A DNA stretch of 64,000 nucleotides from Stenotrophomonas sp046736075 (GTDB lineage: Bacteria; Pseudomonadota; Gammaproteobacteria; Xanthomonadales; Xanthomonadaceae), in contig NZ_CP177163.1 in NCBI RefSeq assembly GCF_046736075.1, positions 3,844,001 to 3,908,000 of the forward strand. The letters are read 5' to 3'. The notes under the pieces were generated by a model. The model was not told the origin of the DNA. It searched no databases and worked only from the letters and a program-made list of their open reading frames with translations. Below are positions 25,086 through 33,367 of this stretch, piece after piece. Position numbers and translations under genes: made by a program. How positions within the stretch are numbered: position 1 is the stretch's first letter; every line of letters begins with the position of its first letter.

Positions 25086-25110
25086 GTAGGTGCGCACCGT
25101 TGGTGCGCAC
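25086..25110 (+). repeat. GTAG-REP unit (pair, member 1)
   Basis: GTAG-GTGCGCACC-GTT-GGTGCGCAC, a perfect 9-bp stem. It forms an inverted pair with the unit at 25153-25177, with a 42-bp gap. Confidence 0.85.
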
Positions 25111-25152
25111 AATGCCTGCACCCGCAGCGGGATCGGTGCGACCGGACGCCCC

Positions 25153-25177
25153 GTGCCGACCAACGGTCGGCACCTAC
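25153..25177 (-). repeat. GTAG-REP unit (pair, member 2)
   Basis: On the minus strand it reads GTAG-GTGCCGACC-GTT-GGTCGGCAC, a perfect 9-bp stem. The stem sequence differs from member 1, but head, loop and length are the same. It lies at the 3' end of the superoxide dismutase gene. Confidence 0.85.
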
Positions 25178-25206
25178 CAGGCCCCACCGGCACTACCGCT
25201 CACCCG

Positions 25207-25788
25207 TCAATCGCGCAGCTGCGACGCCACGAAGTCCCAGTTGACGAGTTTCCAGAACGCCTGCAGGTAGCGCGCGCGCTCATTCTGGTAATCGGTGTAG
25301 TACGCGTGTTCCCAGACATCGCAGGCCAGCAGCGGGGTGCTGTTGCCGGTCAGCGGTGTGCCGGCGTTGCGGGTGGTCTGGATCGCCAGCGCGCCGCCGG
25401 GGTGCTGCACCAGCCAGACCCAGCCGGAGCCGAACAGGCCCAGTGCGGCGTGATCGAACTCGTCGCGCAGCCGGCGGACGTCGCCGAAATGGCGGGTAAC
25501 CAGTTCCGCCAGCCGGCCCTGCGGATCGCCGCCGCCGCGCGGATGCAGGCACTGGAAGTAGAAGCCGTGGTTCCAGGCCTGCGCGGCGGCGTCGAACAGG
25601 CTGCCCTGGCTTTGCCGGACCAGGTCGTCCAGGGCCAGGTCCTCCAGTTCGGTGCCGGCGATGCGGGCATTGACCGCGTCGAGGTAGGCGCGAAAGTGCC
25701 GGCCGTGGTGCAGGTCCAAGCTCTCGGCCGACAGGTGCGGCTGCAGGGCGGTGCGGTCGTAGGGCAGGCGGGGCAGTTCGAAGGGCAT
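25207..25788 (-). CDS. sodB: Fe/Mn superoxide dismutase
   Basis: 193 residues. Dismutates superoxide in the cytoplasm. Metal ligands are visible: His in LHHGRHFRAYLD, His in AWNHGFYF, and Asp and His in CDVWEHAYYTDYQNERARYL. The N-terminus FELPRLPYDRTALQPHLS is typical. One oddity is NHGFYFQCLHP, where most family members have NHTFYW, so the Trp next to the second ligand is Phe. The ATG at 25788 is chosen; the in-frame GTG codons just upstream have no ribosome-binding site. Confidence 0.92.
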   Translation of the reverse strand: MPFELPRLPYDRTALQPHLSAESLDLHHGRHFRAYLDAVNARIAGTELEDLALDDLVRQSQGSLFDAAAQAWNHGFYFQCLHPRGGGDPQGRLAELVTRHFGDVRRLRDEFDHAALGLFGSGWVWLVQHPGGALAIQTTRNAGTPLTGNSTPLLACDVWEHAYYTDYQNERARYLQAFWKLVNWDFVASQLRD

Positions 25789-25907
25789 GGTCACCACGGG
25801 CGGGGAATGGGGCGCCGTATGCGGGGCCAGTAGGCTTACAATGGCGGGCGAGGGAAGTCTAGCCGACCGGTGAGGTCGGGTTGTCCCACATTGGAGGGAG
25901 AGTCGTA

Positions 25908-26228
25908 GTGGCGGTGATGCAGCAAATCCAGGCCGAAGTCGAACGTTACCCCCTCGTGCTGTTCATGAAGGGCACCCCGCAATATCCGATGTGCGGCTTT
26001 TCCAGCCGTGCCATGCAGGCGCTGATGGCCGCCGGCGCGGTCGCGCTGCGCACGGTCAACGTGCTCGAAGAGCCCGAGATCCGCGCCAACCTGCCGCGTT
26101 TCTCGAACCTGCCGACGTTCCCGCAGCTGTTCATCCACGGTGAGCTCATCGGCGGCTGTGACATCGTGCTGGAGCTGTTCGAGTCCGGCGAGCTCAAGCG
26201 CATCGTCGAAGAGGCCTCCCAGGCATGA
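25908..26228 (+). CDS. grxD: Monothiol glutaredoxin (Grx4 type)
   Basis: 106 residues. CGFS-type glutaredoxin that binds a [2Fe-2S] cluster with glutathione and delivers it to Fe-S targets. Motifs are VLFMKGTPQYPMCGFSSRAM, NLPTFPQLFIHGELIGGCDI and LFESGEL. The GTG at 25908 is chosen as start because GGAGG lies 10 bp upstream; the ATG at 25917 is an alternative. The stop overlaps the downstream SDR start (ATGA), so the two proteins are made together. Confidence 0.92.
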   Translation: MAVMQQIQAEVERYPLVLFMKGTPQYPMCGFSSRAMQALMAAGAVALRTVNVLEEPEIRANLPRFSNLPTFPQLFIHGELIGGCDIVLELFESGELKRIVEEASQA

Positions 26229-26965
26229 GTGCGGTCCCGTCCGTCGTGGTCGGGACCGGCGCACTGGCCGATCGTGTGATTCTCATTGCAGGCGCGGGCG
26301 GCGGCTTCGGCAGTGCCGCTGCCGTGGCCTGTGCCCGGGCCGGCGCCACGGTGGTCCTGCTGGGGCGCAAGCCGCGCCGCCTGGACCGCGTGTACACCGC
26401 CGTGCAGGCAGCCGGCCCGGAGCCACTGCTGTATCCGCTGGATCTGGAAGGCGCGACCCCGGACGACTACGCCGCGCTGGCCGAGCGCCTGCAGGGCGAG
26501 CTGGGGCGCCTGGACGGTTTGCTGTACTGCGCGGCCGATTTTGCCGGGCTGACCCCGTTCGAGCTGGCCGATCCGGCCGCCTTCGCCCGCGCTGTCCACG
26601 TCAATCTCACCGCGCCGGCCTGGCTGACCCAGGCCTGCCTGCCGCTGCTGCGCCAGCGCGACGATGCCGCGGTGGTGTTCACCGTGGATGATCCGGCGCG
26701 CGTCGGGCAGGCCTACTGGGGCGGCTACGGCGCGGCCCAGCACGGTCTGCGTGGCCTGATCGCCTCCCTGCACGACGAACTCGGCCGCAGCCCGGTGCGG
26801 GTCAGCGGCCTGCAGCCCGGCCCCATGCGCACCGCCCTGCGTGCCCGGGCTTTCTCGCTGGATGAAGATCGGGGCGCGCGCGATCCGGCCGTCTGCGCCG
26901 ATGCGGCGGTACTGCTGCTGTCGGCGGCCGGGGCCGCCCATCGCGGCCAGATCTTCGAGGGCTGA
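26225..26965 (+). CDS. SDR-fold protein, YciK-like, catalytic residues replaced
   Basis: 246 residues with a Rossmann fold. The nucleotide-binding segment IAGAGGGFGSAAAVACARAG is degenerate TGxxxGxG, and NVNLT becomes VHVNLT. Where YciK-type SDRs have the catalytic Ser and Y-x-x-x-K (VFTSSS, YAASK), this protein has VFTVDDP and YGAAQ. The Tyr is kept, but the Ser and the Lys are lost. It probably lacks ordinary SDR oxidoreductase activity, or uses another mechanism. It is translationally coupled to the monothiol glutaredoxin. Annotation as an active oxidoreductase would be unsafe. Confidence 0.8.
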   Translation: MSAVPSVVVGTGALADRVILIAGAGGGFGSAAAVACARAGATVVLLGRKPRRLDRVYTAVQAAGPEPLLYPLDLEGATPDDYAALAERLQGELGRLDGLLYCAADFAGLTPFELADPAAFARAVHVNLTAPAWLTQACLPLLRQRDDAAVVFTVDDPARVGQAYWGGYGAAQHGLRGLIASLHDELGRSPVRVSGLQPGPMRTALRARAFSLDEDRGARDPAVCADAAVLLLSAAGAAHRGQIFEG

Positions 26966-27319
26966 GCACGTCGTGGACGCCGGGGCCTGCCCGCGCCATG
27001 CCGGGTAGTGCCGGCCGCTGGCCGGCTCCCCAGCCAGCCTGCGCAGAACCCCGTGCACCCCGCTGAACCCCGGCATGCCCGCATTCAGCCGGTCACAATC
27101 AAATGTGAAGATGGCGTCACGATCCCGTTGTGATGGTGTGTGTTTTGTCGCCAAACCGTCACAATCCAACGGTACCGTGTTAATCTAGTGTTAACCGTTG
27201 CGGCTGAAACCAGCTCGCGGCTAGGGAACCCAGATAAAAGTCCAGTCAGCCGCCAGCAAGGCTGCTTGGGCGCGTTTTTTTCTCCGCCATCGCCAATCTC
27301 GCATCGAGGCTACTCCCCA
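26966..27319 (+). other. 354-bp intergenic region upstream of the TonB receptor
   Basis: It holds a REP unit (27005-27029), three copies of GTCAC(A/G)ATC at 27092, 27116 and 27158, a possible -10 TAATCT at 27181, and a T7 run (27275-27281) in the leader after a weak CAAG/CTTG hairpin. A GAGG 10 bp before the ATG at 27320 is the likely ribosome-binding site. No gene is supported. Confidence 0.5.
27005..27029 (+). repeat. GTAG-REP (SMAG-type) unit
   Basis: GTAG-TGCCGGCC-GCT-GGCCGGC-TCC, the same sequence over 25 bp as the unit at 16193, although the two lie 11 kb apart. Confidence 0.85.
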
Positions 27320-30300
27320 ATGACCCACTCCCGTTGTCTCCGGATGTCCAAGCTGACGCTTGGTCTCGTGGCTGCACTTGCTGCCGCTCCCGCCTTCGCC
27401 CAGAGCACCTCTGCCGGTGTCGGCGGCCAGGTAATGTCGGCTGCAGGCGCGCCTGTTGCCGGTGCAGAAGTCACCATCACGCATACCGAGTCGGGCACGG
27501 TCAGCCGTGCGACCACCGATGCATCGGGTCGTTACAACGCGCGCGGTCTGCGTGTGGGTGGTCCGTACACCATCACCATCAACAAGCCCGGCGCTGGCAC
27601 CAAGACCGAAGATGGCGTCTACCTCGGCGTCAGCCAGTCGGCGACGGTCAACGCTACGCTCAACGGTGATATGGCAGCGACGAACCTGGACGCTGTCCAG
27701 GTCACCGCCGTCGCGGCCGGCTCGGAAGTGTTCAGTGCGACCAAGATGGGCGCCGGTACGAACATCAGCCGCCAGACGATCGATGCACTGCCCTCGGCCG
27801 GTGGCAACATCCAGGATTACGTCCGCCTGGATCCGCGCATTGCGCAGACCAACAAGGCCGACGGTCAGATTTCCGTAGGCGGCCAGAACCCGAAGTACAA
27901 CGCGATCCGCGTTGACGGTGTGTCGATCAGCGACACCTTCGGCCTGGAAGACAACGGCATGCCGACCCGTCGCCAGCCGGTCGCGATGGATGCGCTGGAA
28001 GCGATCAATGTCGACCTGTCCAGCTACGACGTCACCATCGCCGGCGCCACCGGTGCGGTGATCGACGCGGTGACGAAGTCCGGTACCAACGAGTTCCACG
28101 GTTCGGTCTACGGCTCGTACCGCGATGGCGACTGGTTCGGCAAGGATCCGGCCGGTTACAAGTTCGACGGCTTCGACAACGAGCGCACCTACGGCATGAC
28201 GCTGGGTGGTCCGCTGATCAAGGACAAGCTGTTCTTCTTCGCCAACTACGAAAAGCAGGAATGGAAGTCGCCGGGCGCAAGCGTGGCCGACAGTGCGCTG
28301 GGCAACGGCACGATCAGCCAGGCCCAGATCAATGAAGCGACCCGTCTGGCCAGCACCCTGTACGGTGTTGATGCAGGCAGCGTTGGCGACGTCGATGGCA
28401 GCACCGACCTGGAAGAATATGCGGTCAAGCTGGACTGGAACATCAACGACAATCATCGTGCCAGCTTCCGCTACAGCAAGGTTGAGCAGAACCAGGCGCG
28501 CACCCCGACCACGGGTGGTTCGATCGTCAACCTGAGCTCCTCCTTCTTCCAGCAGCAGAAGACGATCGAGAACTACGTCGCCCAGGTCTTCAGCGACTGG
28601 ACCGACACCTTCTCGACCGAATTGAAGGCGTCGTACCGCGACTACACGTCCGCACGCATCATGCCGGGCGAAAAGATTGCCACCACCAAGATCTTCTTTG
28701 GCGGCAATGTGGATTCTCCGACCGGTGAGTACATCATGTTCGGGCCGGACCCGAGCACCCCGGGCAACCTGCTGCAGACCAAGACCTGGAACGGCTACGC
28801 GTCGGGCGTGCTGACCCTGGGCGACCACGATGTCAAGTTCGGTGCCGACTTCAGCAGCAACGACGTGTACAACATGTTCGTCCAGAACCTGTACGGCACG
28901 TACGAGTTCTTCGGCCTGGACAACTACGCGGCCGGCAACTGGAGCAACTACGTCCAGCACCTTCCGCAGCCGGGCCTGAGCGATGACACCATCGCCGCCA
29001 GCTTCAAGTACCGTGAGCTTGGCCTGTTTGCGCAGGACACCTGGTATGTCAACAACAACCTGACGCTGACCTATGGCGTCCGCGCCGACAAGCCGACCGT
29101 CAGTGGTCGTCCGACCCTGAACTCGGCTGCCCTGGCCTCGTTCGGTCTGGACAACAGCTACGTCAACGGCAAGGACAAGTGGCTGGTCCAGCCGCGCTTC
29201 GGCTTCAACTACACCTTCGATTCGGAGCGTCCGACGCAGCTGCGCGGCGGCGTGGGCCTGTTCCGCGGCGCATCGCCGCAGGTGTGGTTCGGCAATGCAT
29301 TCAGCACCACCGGTCTGAACTTCCTGCGCTACACGGGCGAGCAGGGCGGCACGATCAACTCGGGCAACTGGGCCTATGAGCCGATCGTGGCCGATCAGGT
29401 CCGTCCGTCCGTCGGCACGCCGGAAACCAACGTCACTTACGTGAGCCCGGACTTCGAGCAGCCGTCGGTGTGGAAGGCCAACCTCGCGCTGGATCATGAG
29501 TTGCCGTGGCATGGCCTGGTCGCATCGGCCGAGCTGCTGGTGACCAAGGTGAAGAGCGACCTGTTCTACCGCAGCATCAACATCGGCGAGTCCACCTTCA
29601 AGGGTCAGGACGGTCGTGACATGTACTACGACCCGTCGCGCATCGGCCGTTCGTGGACCACTGCCAGCAACCGTTACAATCGTGATCGCAACTTCGGCAA
29701 CGTGTACGTGTTGGAAAACACCGACAAGGGCCGCAGCAGCCAGTTCACCGTGTCGCTGGCCAAGCCGTTCTCGCCGGAAAGTGATTGGAGCTGGAACGTG
29801 GGTTACACCTACACCGACTCCAGCATGGTCAGTGACATGACCAGCTCGACGGCCGGTTCGACGTGGAACTACAACTACATCTTCAATGCCAACGAAGAAA
29901 CGATCGGTACGTCGCGTTACCAGATCCGCAACCGCGTCAGCAGCAGCATCAACTGGAGCCACAAGTTCTTCGGCGATTACAAGACCAGCGTAGGCATGTT
30001 CTACGAAGGTCGTAACGGTCGTCCGTTCAGCTACGTGTACTCGAACGATGCCAACGGCGAAGGCCGCAGCGGCAACGACCTGTTCTACGTGCCTGCCGGC
30101 CCGGGCGATGTGCTGTTCGGTACCCTCAGTGCAACGGGTCAGTTCACCGCCAACCCGGCGATGGAAAAGTCGTTCTTCGAATGGCTGTCCGCCAACCCGG
30201 AACTGGCGCGTTACGCTGGCCAGGCGGCTCCGCGCAACTCCGGCCGCTCGTCCTGGGTGAACAGCTTCGATCTGCGCATCAGCCAGGAACTGCCGGGCTT

Positions 30301-30568
30301 CTTCAAGGGCCACAAGTCCGAGATCTGGCTGGACGTGATGAACGTCGGCAACCTGATCAACAAGGACTGGGGCCATATTGAAGATTACGGCTTCTTCGCG
30401 AACCGTCGCGTCCTGACCGCTGCGGGCATGTATGACGGCAAGTACGTCTACAGCAACTTCAACCCGAACAATGTCGAGCGTCCGACGGTTGCCAATGGCA
30501 GCAACGGCAACGGCAATACCGGTGTGTCCCAGTGGTCGATGCAGCTGGGCTTCCGCTACAAGTTCTGA
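27320..30568 (+). CDS. Oar-type TonB-dependent outer-membrane receptor
   Basis: 1082 residues. Signal peptide in about residues 1-28 (TLGLVAALAAAPAFAQ). Next comes a carboxypeptidase-regulatory-like beta domain (GVGGQVMSAAGAPVAGAEVT; RYNARGLRVGGPYTI), then a plug region (NIQDYVRLDPRIAQ; IRVDGVSISDTFGLEDNGM). A long beta-barrel follows, ending in MQLGFRYKF with the C-terminal Phe needed for outer-membrane insertion. This layout fits the Oar-like receptors common in xanthomonads, thought to take up large substrates or peptides; the ligand is unknown. No separate TonB box is obvious. The gene is monocistronic, with a hairpin 25 bp after the stop. Confidence 0.88.
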   Translation: MTHSRCLRMSKLTLGLVAALAAAPAFAQSTSAGVGGQVMSAAGAPVAGAEVTITHTESGTVSRATTDASGRYNARGLRVGGPYTITINKPGAGTKTEDGVYLGVSQSATVNATLNGDMAATNLDAVQVTAVAAGSEVFSATKMGAGTNISRQTIDALPSAGGNIQDYVRLDPRIAQTNKADGQISVGGQNPKYNAIRVDGVSISDTFGLEDNGMPTRRQPVAMDALEAINVDLSSYDVTIAGATGAVIDAVTKSGTNEFHGSVYGSYRDGDWFGKDPAGYKFDGFDNERTYGMTLGGPLIKDKLFFFANYEKQEWKSPGASVADSALGNGTISQAQINEATRLASTLYGVDAGSVGDVDGSTDLEEYAVKLDWNINDNHRASFRYSKVEQNQARTPTTGGSIVNLSSSFFQQQKTIENYVAQVFSDWTDTFSTELKASYRDYTSARIMPGEKIATTKIFFGGNVDSPTGEYIMFGPDPSTPGNLLQTKTWNGYASGVLTLGDHDVKFGADFSSNDVYNMFVQNLYGTYEFFGLDNYAAGNWSNYVQHLPQPGLSDDTIAASFKYRELGLFAQDTWYVNNNLTLTYGVRADKPTVSGRPTLNSAALASFGLDNSYVNGKDKWLVQPRFGFNYTFDSERPTQLRGGVGLFRGASPQVWFGNAFSTTGLNFLRYTGEQGGTINSGNWAYEPIVADQVRPSVGTPETNVTYVSPDFEQPSVWKANLALDHELPWHGLVASAELLVTKVKSDLFYRSINIGESTFKGQDGRDMYYDPSRIGRSWTTASNRYNRDRNFGNVYVLENTDKGRSSQFTVSLAKPFSPESDWSWNVGYTYTDSSMVSDMTSSTAGSTWNYNYIFNANEETIGTSRYQIRNRVSSSINWSHKFFGDYKTSVGMFYEGRNGRPFSYVYSNDANGEGRSGNDLFYVPAGPGDVLFGTLSATGQFTANPAMEKSFFEWLSANPELARYAGQAAPRNSGRSSWVNSFDLRISQELPGFFKGHKSEIWLDVMNVGNLINKDWGHIEDYGFFANRRVLTAAGMYDGKYVYSNFNPNNVERPTVANGSNGNGNTGVSQWSMQLGFRYKF

Positions 30569-30592
30569 TGAAGTGATGTAGCACCGCTGTAC

Positions 30593-30622
30593 GCAGAACG
30601 GCCAGGGCAACCTGGCCGTTCT
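30593..30622 (+). terminator. Hairpin after the TonB receptor
   Basis: A perfect 13-bp stem (CAGAACGGCCAGG-GCAA-CCTGGCCGTTCTG). There is no T run after it, so it may be a weak terminator or mRNA 3'-end stabiliser. Confidence 0.65.
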
Positions 30623-30639
30623 GCTGTCCGGCGCCATGC

Positions 30640-30668
30640 TTGCTCCCGTGCGCGATTGCGCGTATGCT
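30640..30668 (+). promoter_or_regulatory. Promoter of candidate small RNA
   Basis: TTGCTC (30640-30645), a 17-bp spacer and TATGCT (30663-30668). It lies between the receptor's hairpin and an intrinsic terminator, so transcription from here would give a short RNA. Confidence 0.45.
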
Positions 30669-30674
30669 CAACCG

Positions 30675-30767
30675 GTTGCGCCGCGAAAGGCGCACGTACG
30701 GCGGCCCAGAGCAGCGCCGGGGCGCCACATATCCAACGGTCGGGTCTCCCCGGCCGTTTTGCTTTTT
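30675..30767 (+). ncRNA. Candidate small RNA (~93 nt)
   Basis: Starts about 7 nt after the -10 at 30663. Visible hairpins are TGCGCC-GCGAAA-GGCGCA (30677-30694), a weaker GGCG/CGCC pairing (30700-30718), and the terminator hairpin AACGGTCGGG-TCTC-CCCGGCCGTT (30735-30758) followed by TTGCTTTTT. No ORF fits inside it. It could instead be an attenuated leader of ppnN, which starts 45 bp further on. Confidence 0.45.
30735..30767 (+). terminator. Intrinsic terminator before ppnN
   Basis: A 10-bp stem with one G-U pair and a TCTC loop, followed by TTGCTTTTT. Confidence 0.75.
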
Positions 30768-30812
30768 AAGGGGGCAGCGGTACAGTCGGACACCTTGAGG
30801 AAAGCAGAAAAG

Positions 30813-32207
30813 ATGGAAATGAAAATCACCGAAACGCCGGCGCGCACGCTGCCGGTGCAGGACGCGCGGATCTACCCGCGCGGTGGGTTGGATGTGTTGT
30901 CGCGTGCCGAAGTGGCGCGCCTGCGCGACGCCTCCGGCGGCGGCATGCACGAGCTGCTGCGCCGCTGCGCGCTGGCCGTGCTGACCAGTGGCAGTGCCTC
31001 GGACGATCCGCGCGCCGCGCGCGATCTGTACCCGGATTTCGACATCCAGGTAGCGCAGCAGGATCGCGGTGTGCGCATCGATCTGGTCAACGCGCCGGCG
31101 ATGGCCTTCGTCGACGGCGAGATCATCCGCGGCGTGGCCGAGCTGCTGTTCGCGGTGGTCCGCGACCTGGCCTACATGGCCATCGAGATGGGCCCGGCCT
31201 ACGCCGCCGAACTGGAATCCTCCGAGGGCATCACCAACGCCGTGTTCGGGCTGCTGCGCAATGCGCGCATCCTCAACCCGGGCGACCCGAACCTGGTGGT
31301 GTGCTGGGGCGGCCATTCGATCGGCCGCGATGAGTATCTGTACACCAAGCAGGTCGGCTACGAGCTCGGCCTGCGCGGACTGGACATCTGCACCGGCTGC
31401 GGCCCGGGCGCGATGAAGGGCCCGATGAAGGGCGCCACCATCGCCCATGCCAAACAGCGCAAGCATGTCACCCGTTACATCGGCCTGACCGAGCCGGGCA
31501 TCATCGCCGCCGAGTCGCCCAACCCGATCGTGAACCACCTGGTGATCATGCCGGACATCGAGAAGCGTCTCGAAGCGTTCGTGCGGATCGGCCACGGCAT
31601 CATCGTGTTCGCCGGTGGCGTCGGCACTGCGGAGGAAATCCTGTACCTGCTCGGCATCCTGCTGCGCGAGGAGAACAAGGACCTGCCGTTCCCGCTGATC
31701 CTGACCGGCCCGACCGTGGCTGCGCCGTACTTCGAGCAGATCGACCGGTTCATCCGCCTGACCCTCGGCGACGAAGCCGCCAGCCGCTACGAGATCGTCA
31801 TCGGCGATCCGGTCGCGGTGGCGCGGAAGATGTCGGCCGGCATCAAGCGCGTGCGTGAGCACCGCCTGGCGCAGAAGGATGCGTTCTTCTTCAACTGGTC
31901 CATCGAGATTCCGTGGGAGTACCAGCAGCCGTTCGTGCCGACCCATGAAGCGATGGCGGCGCTTGACCTGCACCACGGGCGGGCGCCGCATGCGCTGGCC
32001 GCGGACCTGCGCCGGGCCTTCTCCGGCATCGTTGCCGGCAACGTCAAGGAAGATGGCATGCGCCGCATCGAGGAGTTCGGCCCGTTCGAGATCCACGGCG
32101 ACGCCGACATGATGCAGGCTCTGGACGAGCTGCTGCGCGCGTTCGTCGAGCAGCGCCGCATGAAGATCTCGGGCGAATACCAGCCCTGCTACAAAGTCCT
32201 GGCCTGA
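30813..32207 (+). CDS. ppnN: Nucleotide 5'-monophosphate nucleosidase (PpnN/YgdH)
   Basis: 464 residues, close to E. coli PpnN (454). Cleaves nucleoside monophosphates to base and ribose 5-phosphate, and in E. coli responds to (p)ppGpp. It has a LOG-type Rossmann core with GCGPGAMKGPMKGAT and the PGGxGTxxE-like GGVGTAEEIL, flanked by the N- and C-terminal extensions of the long YgdH form (ends SGEYQPCYKVLA). The ATG at 30813 is used; a second ATG follows two codons later, and GAGG lies 13 bp upstream. Confidence 0.92.
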   Translation: MEMKITETPARTLPVQDARIYPRGGLDVLSRAEVARLRDASGGGMHELLRRCALAVLTSGSASDDPRAARDLYPDFDIQVAQQDRGVRIDLVNAPAMAFVDGEIIRGVAELLFAVVRDLAYMAIEMGPAYAAELESSEGITNAVFGLLRNARILNPGDPNLVVCWGGHSIGRDEYLYTKQVGYELGLRGLDICTGCGPGAMKGPMKGATIAHAKQRKHVTRYIGLTEPGIIAAESPNPIVNHLVIMPDIEKRLEAFVRIGHGIIVFAGGVGTAEEILYLLGILLREENKDLPFPLILTGPTVAAPYFEQIDRFIRLTLGDEAASRYEIVIGDPVAVARKMSAGIKRVREHRLAQKDAFFFNWSIEIPWEYQQPFVPTHEAMAALDLHHGRAPHALAADLRRAFSGIVAGNVKEDGMRRIEEFGPFEIHGDADMMQALDELLRAFVEQRRMKISGEYQPCYKVLA

Positions 32208-32378
32208 GCCGGGCAGGGGGCTGTCGGCGGGCAGGGGTGCCCGCGGCCAGCCCCGCCAGGGGGCATGGGTGTCAACGCATTGACGCCTGTCGCCCCCGGG
32301 CGACCGTTCGTCCTGCCGCCGCTTGCCGCCAGGCGGCAGGGCGTCCATCTTCTGTGTCATCACGCTGGGGAGCGTTCC

Positions 32379-32894
32379 ATGTCTTCACGCCGGTCCAACG
32401 GCTTCACACTGGTTGAGTTGATGATCGCCATCGCGGTTGTCGCGATCCTGGCTGCCATCGCCTACCCGAGCTTCCAGAGCGTACTGCGCTCGAACCGGCT
32501 CGCCACCACCAGCAACGAGGCCTCCGGCCTGATCGCGCTCGCGCGCAGCGAGGCCATCCGCAACAAGCGCGGCGGCGGCGTCTGTGGCAGCGCCACCGGC
32601 ACCAGCTGCGACGGCAGCTGGAACAAGGGCATGCTGGCCTGGTCCGACGTCAGCGGCGACGGTACCTTCACCACGGGCGAGGTGGTCCTGCGTTACATGG
32701 TCGTCAACACGGCCGTGACCGCCAGTGGCCCCGATTCCGCGCCGATCGCCTTTGACGGCCGTGGCCGCCGCCGTGGCGCAGACCCGCAGGAAATAGCGCT
32801 GCAGCCGGTCAGTTGTGGCACTAAGCCTCTGCGCCGCCGCCTGACCGTCAATGCCTCCGGCCAGCTCAGCACCCTCAAGGAGAACTGCTCATGA
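32379..32894 (+). CDS. fimT: Type IV pilus minor pilin FimT/GspH family
   Basis: 171 residues. Prepilin peptidase site G/FTLVEL with the conserved Glu5, followed by the hydrophobic helix MIAIAVVAILAAIAYPSF. The globular domain is GspH-like, with Cys pairs and an Arg-rich loop (FDGRGRRRG; TKPLRRRLTVNASG). It is the first gene of the minor-pilin operon, whose products form the pilus tip complex. The ATG at 32379 gives a short basic leader (MSSRRSNG). The stop overlaps pilV (ATGA). Confidence 0.9.
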   Translation: MSSRRSNGFTLVELMIAIAVVAILAAIAYPSFQSVLRSNRLATTSNEASGLIALARSEAIRNKRGGGVCGSATGTSCDGSWNKGMLAWSDVSGDGTFTTGEVVLRYMVVNTAVTASGPDSAPIAFDGRGRRRGADPQEIALQPVSCGTKPLRRRLTVNASGQLSTLKENCS

Positions 32895-33367
32895 GACGTT
32901 TCCGTGCCTCCGGGGGGCGTAGGGCCGCCGGCGGTTTCAGCATGATCGAAGTGCTGGTCACCATCATCGTGCTGGCCTTCGGCCTGCTCGGCTTCGCGCT
33001 GCTGCAGACCATGAACGTGCGATTCGTACAGAGCGCCAATTACCGCACCCAGGCGACCAACCTGGCCTACGACCTGATCGACCAGATGCGCGCCAACCGG
33101 TTCCAGTCGGCCTGGTACACCGGGGCGTCGTTCGCGTCCGGCACGGTGACCCGCGCCGCCTGCACGCGCCCGACCGGGACGGTGACCATCGGCCAGAACG
33201 TGGCCCGCTGGCAGTGCCAGGTGGTGCAGGCGCTTGGTGAAGGGGCCAGTGCCACGGTCACCAACGCCAACGGCCAGGTGCAGGTCGACATCGCGTGGGG
33301 CGACCAGCGCTGGGACAAGGCCAACCCCAATGCCCGTACCACCTTTACCGCGGTGACCCAGCTATGA
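32891..33367 (+). CDS. pilV: Type IV pilus minor pilin PilV
   Basis: 158 residues. Leader of 15 residues then G/FSMIEVLVTIIVLAFGLLGF, the class III signal with Glu5. The N-terminal helix continues into LQTMNVRFVQSANYRTQATNLAYDLIDQMRAN (split here by family similarity to PilV). Minor pilin needed for pilus assembly. Start and stop overlap both neighbours by 4 bp. Confidence 0.92.
   Translation: MRRFRASGGRRAAGGFSMIEVLVTIIVLAFGLLGFALLQTMNVRFVQSANYRTQATNLAYDLIDQMRANRFQSAWYTGASFASGTVTRAACTRPTGTVTIGQNVARWQCQVVQALGEGASATVTNANGQVQVDIAWGDQRWDKANPNARTTFTAVTQL

Noticed and set aside
27104..27120. CRP/Clp site (TGTGA...TCAC) upstream of the receptor
   Set aside because: The half-sites are 8 bp apart instead of 6, so it does not fit the consensus.
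27221..30637. 1138-codon open frame on the minus strand
   Set aside because: Antisense shadow of the TonB receptor; no recognisable domain and no start context.
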